Assembly: GCA_034769895.1 (NCBI GenBank)
Contig: CM068373.1
Coordinates: forward strand, 27,555,120-27,619,119
Length of the DNA: 64,000 bases
From: Magicicada septendecula
Taxonomy: Eukaryota > Arthropoda > Insecta > Hemiptera > Cicadidae
Direction: 5' to 3'
Positions 11,903 through 22,000 of the stretch are shown piece after piece. Every line of letters starts with the position of its first letter. Within the stretch, counting starts at the first letter, position 1. The notes under the pieces were generated by a model that made no database searches, had not been told where the DNA came from, and worked only from the letters and a program-made list of their open reading frames with translations. Position numbers and translations under genes: made by a program.

Positions 11903-12400
11903 TGACGGCAGCGATATGTGAACATCTGCTCTCCAGTACCAGCGGTGGACACAGCGAGCCAATCCAGCATCAGCATTCGGAGCTAACCAATCAGCGATCC
12001 TGGTTAGTTAATAAAACCCGAGCCGGCAGAAAATTTTATGCACACTTCATCGCTACGCCATCGGACGCACTTCATCTCCTCTCCTCTCTCGGACGACATC
12101 GAGGCGGAGTCAGCCGGAAGGAACAGCCGAAGAATAGAACCGCCGCCGTTCTTGCATCTTCGCACTCCCGTTCCGCGCCACCGATGGATTTCGCTGGGCC
12201 GGCAGCCGGCTCTACAACCGGTGCCGAAAGAAGAGGAGGACTGTAGTATGCCACGAACAGCGGGCGCAGCCACCGAACATCTCAGCGCGGCATGACCAAC
12301 TTCAGCTTTCTTGCCACCAGGTCCTTTTGAGGGCCACCAAAAACACTAGAGTGTGCGATTGGCGCCATTTGTCATGCGGCAAGCCTTTTGTCTGGTGACA
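11903..12400 (+). repeat. TRIM left LTR
   Basis: This is 498 bp, starts TGACGGCAGCG and ends GGTGACA (TG...CA). It contains TTAATAAAA, a possible TATA-like element, in the first third. It aligns without gaps to 12571-13068 with about 34 mismatches by eye (~7%), mostly transitions and often at CpG. Overlapping ORFs here are repeated in both LTRs and are not treated as genes. Confidence 0.88.
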
Positions 12401-12402
12401 AG

Positions 12403-12419
12403 TGGCGCCCAGCGTGGAG
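12403..12419 (+). other. TRIM primer-binding site
   Basis: TGGCGCCCAGCGTGGAG lies two bases after the left LTR. The initial TGG matches the CCA end of a tRNA. The exact tRNA is not assigned. Confidence 0.6.
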
Positions 12420-12570
12420 TGACGATCATCTTGCGGATGCAAGATCCAGCCACGCCAGCGAGCTACCAGCCGGCACACCAATCAACATGGCGCCCAACAG
12501 ACACCTCCACAACGTCTGGAGAAGAGCAGTAGGCTGGCTACCGGAGAGCATTCAAGACCCGGTGGAGTTG

Positions 12571-13068
12571 TGACGGCAGCGGTATGCGAACATCTGCTCT
12601 CCGGTACCAGCGGTGGACACAGCGAGCCAATCCGTCATCAGCGTTCGGAGCTAACCAATCAGCGATCCCGGTTAGTTAATAAAACCCGGGCTAGCAGAAA
12701 ATTTTATGCACTCTTCATCGCCACACCATCGGACGCATTTCATCTCCTCTTCTCTCTTGGACGACATCGAGGCAGAGTCAGCCGGAAGGAACATCCGAAG
12801 AATAGAACCGCCGCCGTTCTTGCGTCTTCGCACTCCCGTTCCGTGCCAGCGATGGATTTCGCTGGGCCGGCAGCCGACTCTACAACCGGTGCCGAAAGAA
12901 GAGGAGGACTGTAGTACGCCACGAACAGCGGGCGCAGCCACCGAACATCTCAGTGCGGCACGACCAACTTCAGCTTTCTCGCCACCAGGTCCTTTTTAAG
13001 GCTACCAAAAACACTAGAGTGTGTGATTGGTGCCATTTGTCATGTGGCAAGCCTTTTGTCCGGTGACA
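12571..13068 (+). repeat. TRIM right LTR
   Basis: This 498-bp copy is colinear with the left LTR without indels. It also starts TGACGGCAGCG and ends GGTGACA, directly before the interrupted gag-like ORF resumes. Confidence 0.88.
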
Positions 13069-14478
13069 CATCGTACAAAAATCTGGTCTTACGTTTACAC
13101 AGTTCATTTTTTATTAAACTCATTATATCATTTTTACTAATATAAAGATTATCCAAACTTTTATATTCTTCCACAATAGCAACAGGATTATTCCATGTTA
13201 TTAAATCATATAATTTATTATCATCGAGTATAGTCCAGTCACCCTTAGTATGATCTGTCATAGTCATGTCAATAACAGTTTCATTATCATTATTATCTAC
13301 TACTGTATTAGCTTTGTCATAAAGTAAGTAATCAATATCATCAATTGCTGTACTAACTATTTCACAAGGTAAGTACTTATTATCACTAACTCTTTCAATA
13401 TCTAACCTCTTTATTAATTCGTCATAACCTCTACTAACCTTAAACAGCTCTATTTTCTTATCAACATACTTTTCACCATAACACCAATTCATACGTTTGC
13501 TATCATTCCGTACAGAGGGTATTAAATCATAAAAACGCCTACTAAAAATTAAAAAACTACTTAAAAACACATTGTTTTCCTGTAAGGGACTCTTGCCCTT
13601 CAATAACATTTGTAACCAGCTTGGTTTACCATAAAACTGGGGAAAATTTACCCTCTGCCCTATATTCACAAAATCATTCTGTTCATACTCTCTCTCTAAC
13701 TTACAAATATACTGATCTCTACTCTCTCACTCTCTCTCACTGTTTCTGTATTATTATGATCGCTAATTATTCTCATGGTATTATTTTTATATATCTCGTT
13801 TTCAACTATCTTACTACTATTAGTTGTTAATTCATTTTCATAACTAACACCTACCTTGTTGATGATCCCTTCGTAATTATTTGTTATTTTACTATTACCC
13901 TGGTCGTCTGTTATCTCGTCACATTCACCCGTAACTGTGTCATTTTCTACCTCCTCCATCAGCGTTCTACTTTCGTTTATTTCGTCTTGTGTTTTATCAT
14001 TATCTCGCCTTTCATCCCCGCAATAATCTTATTCTGTTCTTCTAACTTAATGTCTATTTCTCTTAATTTTTTGTCTTGTTTGGTTATTTCCGTTTTCAGT
14101 TCTATGTTACTAGCATTTATTTCTGACTTGATTTCAATTTTAAATTCATTCAAACTTGTTTTTAAATTATCATTTTCTGATTTCATTTCAGTTTTAAACT
14201 CATCTAAGCTCACATTCAATTTGTCATTGTTCTTATTTTGTTGTTCAAACTTATTGTTTATCATTTCCATCATCAATGCTAATTGGTTGAATTCATCTAC
14301 ATTATGGCTCTTACTAACTACTACATTCAACTTCTACAGTTTCGTTTACCTTCGGTATTTCTAATTGTACACGCTCATCAATATTTTCGTTTGTTGAAAT
14401 TAAATTATCTTGCGTAACGTTTAAAATAGATTCCTCTACACTTTCACATAAATTTGCACTCATGATTTTCTCTGCCAT
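13069..14478 (-). pseudogene. Broken gag-like ORF of the LTR retrotransposon
   Basis: A gag-like reading region starts at an ATG (14478) about 50 bp downstream of the primer-binding site. The first ~50 codons end in a stop near 14318. The next frame (about 14330-13977) is a coiled coil of about 117 residues rich in K, E and N with repeated EFK-EIKSE units. A third (13959-13696) is acidic. A fourth (13669 downward) contains a WLQMLL-like segment and runs until the TRIM interrupts it. At least three frame changes are needed to join them. No zinc knuckle or protease is seen. Assignment to gag rests on its position after the primer site and on the coiled coil, not on a recognised capsid motif. 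Confidence 0.6.
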
Positions 14479-14525
14479 TTTGATCAGGTTGTGAATTAAT
14501 TTATTTTAATTTTTTAATTCACAAC

Positions 14526-14543
14526 GTCCCTGTTCGGGCGCCA
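14526..14543 (-). other. Primer-binding site, tRNA-Lys type
   Basis: On the minus strand this reads TGGCGCCCGAACAGGGAC, the 18-base sequence complementary to the 3' end of tRNA-Lys(UUU) that several retroviruses and retrotransposons use. It lies one base from the 5' LTR, as expected, and sets the orientation of the element. Confidence 0.85.
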
Positions 14544-14544
14544 A

Positions 14545-15890
14545 CTAAAGCTTTACGAGTTAATTAATTATTTAATTTAAATACTGAACTTTCGTCCCCT
14601 TTTTTAGGGCACCAACTGAGGCTGTACATGTTTATTATTGTTTAAAATTATGAAATTCTAGTCACTTACCTTTACCAAGTAAATTCGAGTTATTTACCAG
14701 GGTGTCGTCTGATGTACTCTGGCAGAGTAAAACCACAGGTGAATGCAAATTAACAAACACATATTTTTGTAAACTCAAATAAAATGTTGATTTATTTTTT
14801 TTAGCATGACATTTTTTCTTTTTTACTTCTAGTTTGAATCTACGCATCTATATAAATTAAGCCTGTTTATTATTCAAGATCAACATTTTTGATTGCGTCT
14901 TCTGACTTTACCCAATGTTCATTTTTGTCTACAAACTCATTTCTTATTAATTTTCTTTGAAAAATATAACTAAATATGGTAAACTGAAAATATTAACCCT
15001 TTCTTGGGAAATATAAAAACATTATTTCAACATGATTAACTCCTAATACTAGCTTACATCTTAACATAAAATCATTATTTTAATGATTGCAACCCAGTTT
15101 GCTCGCACACAGCTCTCATACAAAAACCCCTTTTTTATATAAAACAAGAATATATTGAAATGGATACGGTTACGTGTTTTAGCGGCGTCCCCGTCGACCG
15201 CATGGCGCGTCACACACAAAGTTCGTTGCGTTGTTATTAAAAACTGTTATTATTCCATTTGTTTTTTTGAAATTCTCACTTAGTTCACTGGTTTTTTATA
15301 TTTCAAACTGCTCTATACATTTATATATATATATTAAACGGTCGGCCGACCTTAAAGGTGTTCGAGCTGAAAATTAAAAGGACCGCATGTGGCCTATAGT
15401 TGAAAACGACTGGGGAGAGTGCTACCAGAGTGCCCCATTCCAGCAGTTGGACAAGACGGAAATTACAATGCCTGCTGGTGACAAAATGTTTGTCACTGTA
15501 CACAAAGTACGCTGTTGTTCATGTGCATTTGGGCTGACGATATTTTGAGGCCACTAGTCACGTCACTCAAATGGGTGTGGTTCGTCCGTATTTCCGTCTG
15601 CATACCTAGCACGTGGGAAACAAATTTTACCGTTTCGACATCTTGTTAGCATCGGTTGAAGCTGCTTTGCGTCCTGTCCGCACGCCTGTTGGTGTTGCGC
15701 GCTCTAGTGTGTCACACACATTTGATTTCTTGGAATTGTAATGCGTCTTGCCGCGCCCGCTTGAAAAATTACAACGTTGTTACTGCGTCCTTTGTTTGAC
15801 TGTCACCGTTTTACGTAGGGGACTCCCTGCCATATTTATACATTGATTAAAATATGAAATAAAATAAACACCCCATTTTGCCCCATTACA
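14545..15890 (-). repeat. 5' LTR of the minus-strand retrotransposon
   Basis: This is 1,346 bp and colinear with 7609-8941. It begins on the minus strand with TGTAATGGGG at 15890. A TATATATATATA stretch near 15312-15323 could serve as a promoter element. The five-exon gene on the same strand ends only ~190 bp upstream of this LTR, so its transcript could read into it. Confidence 0.85.
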
Positions 15891-16081
15891 AGAGGTAAGT
15901 GGTTATAATTATTTACTTTCTTTTATCTGTCAATATTGATAGTGTTAATCATTTTGTGTGAATTTGTTAAAACTTGTTCCTACTGAATACAGGCCTGGTA
16001 CAAATGTTTGCCAGAAAATCATACTAAATCAGTGTACTTGTTTTTCCACAGACTGAATGAAATATCTCTTTACAATAAGCA

Positions 16082-19000
16082 CTATATCCTCAAAGTCATA
16101 ATCATATTGTGTTGTGCACCAATACATGTTTTGTCTGTTGAAGTTGCCATACAAATCACTTCTCTGATAGATGCTGTGGAATGTTCATATACAAATGCCA
16201 TCCTCAGTTTTACATCTACAAATATGTGGAGCAACAGATCCAATCTAAGGTGTTTTAATGTTTCAAATGGTTTTAAATAAAATTATTAAAATAAGAAGTC
16301 ACTAACACTTCTGTTTATAAACATAAACAGCCACAGGTAGTAAGTTGAAGAAATATTTCCTATTTTCACATTCAGTAAACAGTAATTACTTAAGAAATAA
16401 TAATCAAAATTAATTAATTCAACTTTAATGAAATATATTTTCCTTTACCTACCATATTCATCATTTTTTCTATCACGCAAGTTGTATTCTTTCAAGAATT
16501 CTGCACAAGCAACGTTAAAATTTGTTCGACTGAAAAATTTATTCCAACGCTTTTCAAACACCTGTTGAAAAGAGTACACACAATCACGTTGACTTATAAT
16601 AAAAGTTTTGGTTCTACAACATGTGGTATGTAAAAAAAAAATTAACACATGAAATAGTCTTAAAACATAAATATAAATCCAGAAAACTTAGAATTAAAAT
16701 TTAATGTCCAAAACATTTATTCTTCGTATTGTTTAAATTAGCAGCCATCCTTACTATTTCTTTTATGAATTTGCTAACTGCTATAATTTTTTATTGTTCG
16801 ACTAAGCTTTTCGTCATTACTGACATCTTCAGGTCTTAATCTTCCAGGTTGTTTAAGACCTGAAGATGTCAGTAATGACGAAAAGCTTAGTCGAACAATA
16901 AAAAATTATAGCAGTTAGCAAATTCATAAAAGAAATAGCAAAACATTTATATACTTAATTACATCACATTCGAAATGTAAAATTCAGTACATTCATGTTT
17001 ATTATGTTGTATATAGTATTTGTTGTATAGTGTCTCAGAGTTCCTCACTTTGATTTATTTGTGCACTACTTATTTTGATTAAGGAGAAATACACAGTTCC
17101 ATCAATCAAAACCTATATTTTTGTTGTGATCTAATGTCTACAAATTGTGAACTGATTCTTTTCCTTCCCGTTGTGTTGTGAAGTTTTTTAATTATTTTCT
17201 ACTGTTCCCAAAGTTATCTGCCTGAGTGGCTTATTAACACATTCCCTGCTGAAGAATATTTAATTTGAGTGGCTTATTAACTGATCAACTTGCACGCGTT
17301 AACTGATCAACTGGATATCTGGGGTAGTAACAAGGATTACGGAGAAATAGTTATATTCACTGTTCTGGAAATAATTTTAATGAACTCATTCTCCACAAAA
17401 GGACACTTAACTGATCAATTATAGCAAAATATCTGGAGTGGTGTCATGGATTAAGGAGAAAAATGACAAGTTGCTCACATTATTCAGAATAGTTCTTTTC
17501 ACTTTTCTAGAAACAATTTTAATGAGCTCATTCTCCATAAAAGGACACTTAACTGATCAACTAGCAAAATATGTGGAGTGGTGTCAAGGATTATGGAAGA
17601 AAATGACGTGTTCCCTTGCATTATTTAGAATAGTTGTTTTTACTTCTCTAAACAATTTGAAAAATACAGTCATAAACATGAGAGACACAGTGAGTACAGA
17701 TAAATAGTGACTAGGAATCTCCAAGAAAATACAGTCGTAAATATGAGACACTGACTATGGAATACAATTGGGTCACAATTATACTATAAAACCCTATCAC
17801 TACCACCTACCATGCAGGAAAATGTGTTATGTGTTAGTCGTGGAGGCAAATGTGTTAAGCCTTGTGTCAGTTTTCCATTATTGAAAATTATAATAGATGA
17901 AAGTTGCAAACTAGCTGACAAAAGTGAATGAATCTTTTGTGGAATTTTTGTTGGTGCGCAACCACACACAGGTGACCAACGATGGTGCACGCACTTGTTA
18001 CATCTGGCGTCGCTATGTGCTATGTCTGGTGTGCTATGTGGTATGTCTGGTGCATAGAACAGCGTAAAAGCAAAAAATGAAGGAGCTGTAAGAGAATGCA
18101 AAATATGTCTACTGTGCTCCACACAATCACCGTTTGAATAAGACCTTCAGATTGAATGAAGTAGCTGATTTTTTTTTTATGTAGTGGATTGTATTTTTCG
18201 GTTTTTTTAACATGAGTGTTAGGAGGTAGTCAATGCTTTTAGATAACAACATACCTTCTTGAAATCTTAAAAGGTTGTGTCCAACAAGGTGGACTTCAAG
18301 AGATTAAGAACTGGTAATCTCACAGATTCAGGTTTAGAGATGTGTTTAAACCAGTTACATAAGTAAGTTTAAGATCAAAAAATTGCAAAGAAAGGGATGA
18401 AGCAGGATTGAAAATAAAACTTTACAATATTTCATTCATTTTCCTCACCAATTTTTCATTTGTAATTTTCAAACATATTTTCTGTTGTAACCCTCTTAGT
18501 AGTTACCTCCAATCAAAATCAGTTGACACAAAGTAAGCTGAAACTCTCATGTATATGTATCACAGTTACGAAAAATAATTTTCTGTAGTTAAAAAGGAAT
18601 CTCTCAAACTGGCACAAATGCAATGAATAGAGTCAAATTTTAAACAAAAAAAGAAATATAAAGAAATGTTTTGATGAATTGAGCTAAAATGAAAGAATTG
18701 AAGACAATGAAGAAGGATTTCGAGTGTTTTATAAACCAGTTATTGAACATTTTAATTGGGATTAGGTGAGCTAAGTGAGCAGGTGAGCTATGTGAATGTT
18801 TGAGTTTTGAAGCATTCAGTGTGTTTTGAGCTCCGTCATTATCTGTGCTGTGAACTATATTCATTATCTGTGTGGAAGCAAGACACCAACTGAAGGAAGG
18901 CTGCCACTGCCACCACTGCCAAGGAAGTTGTATCAGCAGATGATAAGTTTCTAATCAATTATGAAAGAAGTAATTAAAAACAAAGTAGCATTCTCAACTA

Positions 19001-22000
19001 ATTAACAAAAAATGGCTATCTCTGAGCTAGCTAAGACCACAATATGTGAACCTGCAACTCTTTCCTCCAATTTTCAGAAGTCTATACTGACTACTTTCTT
19101 TTTATGACGCTGTCTATTACAACAACAACAGCTAAAAGATCATTTTCTAAATTAAAAATCATCAAATCATATTTGAGAAGCACAATGTCATAAGCATGTC
19201 TCTCTGGACTATCACTTCTAAGCACAAAAAAAGATACAGTACAGAACACAGACTTCAATTTTATGACTGACTTCTTTGCTGGATCAAACCCCGGGAGAAT
19301 AAAGACTTCAATTTTATGACTGACTCCTTTGCTGCATCAAAGCATCAAAATCCCAGAGAAGGCCTTTGGTCCCTGCTATGTGTGACACATAGGCTACTGC
19401 CAAAACCCACAATTTCAACTTCATAAACATATATAGAACATTTACAGAAAACACAGTGATAATAACAAATCCACAGATAGCTTCTACACAACTACAAACT
19501 CACGTAGACATTTCACAAGAATCGTTAAATAAATGGAGAATGAAAGTCAATGGAACTAAAAGCTCTGCTTAAACCTTCTACTTAATTTCTTGGATTTTGT
19601 TGTCCATGACATGTCCGTTACTTAACTAAACACAACTATTACATTAACGACTCAGAACACAAAGTTTTTTATGAGTAAAAACATAAAGTTTTACGTTATA
19701 ACCTGAACCGGTTTTCACTTTTAAAAGGCTTCTTCAGACGTTGCCACTGGTAGCGCTGTCCATCCTGAGGTGGGCGACGGAATCGAATTTCAAAAGATCG
19801 ATGTTGTGTGTGTGGGGTGAGATATGTTTGAATAATGCATGCGATTTGAATTGTGTCTGTTCATTTAGGATTTCGTTTTTATTTGTTTTCGTGTGTTTGT
19901 ATATTTCCAATTGTTCTAGAGTGTCTAGTTTTCGGCCTTTTGTGTGTACGTGTAGAATGTTCATGTTATTGTCGATGTTTTTGTATGTGTGGTTTGCTTC
20001 AATGAGGTGGTTTGCATAGGTGGATTCTGTAGTGGAGTGGAGTGCCTTTGTGTGTTCAGTGTATCTTTGTTTGAAACTACGTCCTGTCTGGCCTATGTAG
20101 AATTTGTTGCAATTTGAGCAATTTAGTTTGTAAACACTGGGTAGATCAAATTTGTTTTGTGCTTTGTGTGCGTGTTCTGTTTTGTTAGTAGTTTTGTAAG
20201 CGCTTCTGTATCCTGCTTTTTTGAATTTGTGGGCTATTTTTTCAGTTTGTTTGTTGATGTATGTTAGTGTTATGAATTTGTTTTCTGTCTTTGTCTGTTG
20301 TTTGTTTTGTGTTTTGTGTAGGAGTTTATTGACTATTGTTCTGTCATATCCGTTAGATTCTGCTAGATATTTTATCGTGTTTAGTTCGTCTCTGTAGTCT
20401 TTTTCATCTAGGGGGATGTTGTTAAGTCTATGTATCATGGTTCTGAAGGCAGCTAGTTTGTGTTGTATTAGGTGATTGGAGGAGTTGTGTATTAGTGTGT
20501 CAGTTGTATTCGGTTTTCTGTATATACTGAATTTGTGCCTGTGTTCAAGTTTTGTTATGGAGAGGTCTAAGAAGTTTATGGTATTGTTGTGTTCATATTC
20601 AGCAGCAAAGGTTATGTTTTTATGTTTCTACTTAAAAGGAGCTGAATGGCCATCAATTCAGTGAAATAATATAGAGATTCCTAGACCAACAGAAGCTAGA
20701 TACTTTAAGACTCCATTTCAACAGGAGACTGACTTGGGATAAAAATAAGGGAAACAAATCTAAAGTGTAAAAATGAACTGGTTATTCAGAAAAAATCATC
20801 CTCACTACTGCAGACAAATTGCTATTGTATGAAGCAAATATGAAATCAATATGGACATACTGGCATTGCTGCATTTGCTGAAGTAAAAGTAAAATTTCCA
20901 AATATAATTATTTCAGTACCAACTCAAACCCAAAGTTTTTTATGGGTAAACACGTAAAAGTGTTACCTTATAGCCTTAACTGGTTTTTGCTTCTAAAAAG
21001 CTTCTTCAGAGGCTCAGCTCCTTCAGCCTCTAAAGAAGCTTTTTAAAAGCGAAAACTGGTTAAGGTTGTAAGGTAAAACTTTTACATGTTTACCGATAAA
21101 AAATTTTGAGTTCCGCGAATTTTAAATTTCCAGTCAAATATATTAATAACTAGCACTCTAAGGTTTGTATCATTAACATTAACTTACAAATTTGTGTAAG
21201 AAAGCATTAGAAAATATTTTGGATGACTAGTAAGACATCACACTAATTTATTTTTTTAAGGGGGTGGGGGTGAATCCCACATGTTATGGCCTAGTGACTT
21301 TAGAAGCTAGCCTCTACTGTGACGACATAGGATAGACTCCCTTTACAACAGGGAGGTCAACAAATATATATATAATTTAATATGTACTTTGTATATGAGT
21401 CTACTGAGTGTTAATACAAATTAAAAGAAAAATGTGTTAAAAATATGAAGTTATTCTTTGCAATAGTTGTTTGAAAGTAAGACATTTGTACAGAACTTAC
21501 ACTAATAGCCTCTCTAACAGCTTGTAAGTGAGTGTGTCTACATCTTTCGTTTACTTTTTTCTCTACGAGTCCAATAATAGATCTCAGATTTGGCGCAAAA
21601 TCAATTATATATTCCATGGGTACCTGAAAATTAAGTTCAGATGTGCAAGTAATTAATGCTTAAATGTGTAAATAATTTAACAGCTGTAGAATGTTATTTC
21701 ATTCATTTTTTATACTGTTCAGTAATTTCAAAATTTTATTTCAAGAGACTAATTCTTTTTTCTTTTAAGACAAAACCACTTACCATTGACGAATTTTTTG
21801 AAAGAAACCAATACACCCATCGATGGCTTGCCTTTGGGTTTCCCAAGGGACAGTTTTCTGGATCCACAATCATTCCTGAAAGTACCGGTACATTAAATAT
21901 ACACATAAGCAATTAAATAATGTCCATGTGTACATATGTTTAAGTACTTCTTAATGGAACACATGCACAGAGAGTCATGCAGTGATAAGAGAAACACAAG

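Larger units (their letters stand above)
11903..13068 (+). mobile_element. TRIM: miniature LTR retrotransposon
   Basis: Two 498-bp LTRs (11903-12400 and 12571-13068) bracket an interior of only 170 bp. The interior begins two bases after the left LTR with TGGCGCCCAGCGTGGAG, a primer-binding-site-like sequence, and ends with a purine-rich GGTGGAG just before the right LTR. No gag or pol is encoded. It interrupts the gag-like ORF of the surrounding minus-strand element. The sequence CATC occurs on both flanks (11896-11900 region and 13069-13072), with two extra bases on the left, so the target duplication is plausible but not clean. It is GC-rich compared with its host. Confidence 0.85.
7609..15890 (-). 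mobile_element. LTR retrotransposon (minus strand), gag remnant only
   Basis: Two long direct repeats (7609-8941 and 14545-15890) flank an interior that on the minus strand begins with a primer-binding site (14526-14543) and a gag-like ORF. It ends with a G-tract polypurine site at about 8954-8945. No protease, reverse transcriptase or integrase can be read, so the copy is non-autonomous or deleted. A small LTR element (11903-13068) is inserted in gag. The interior at 8958-11880 is non-coding, with a block at 9806-10640 shared with 1-160 and 5637-6600. I could not find a matching target duplication at the outer edges. Confidence 0.8.

Noticed and set aside
11902-12999. Several overlapping 60-114-codon ORFs on both strands
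   Set aside because: They recur in both TRIM LTRs, overlap one another on both strands and show no domain.
7604-15895. Target-site duplication for the large LTR element
   Set aside because: CCTGC on the left and AGAGG on the right do not match, so I report no duplication.
16008-16280. 90-codon plus-strand ORF
   Set aside because: It is antisense to the proposed last exon, has no domain, and is less supported than the minus-strand exon with splice signals.
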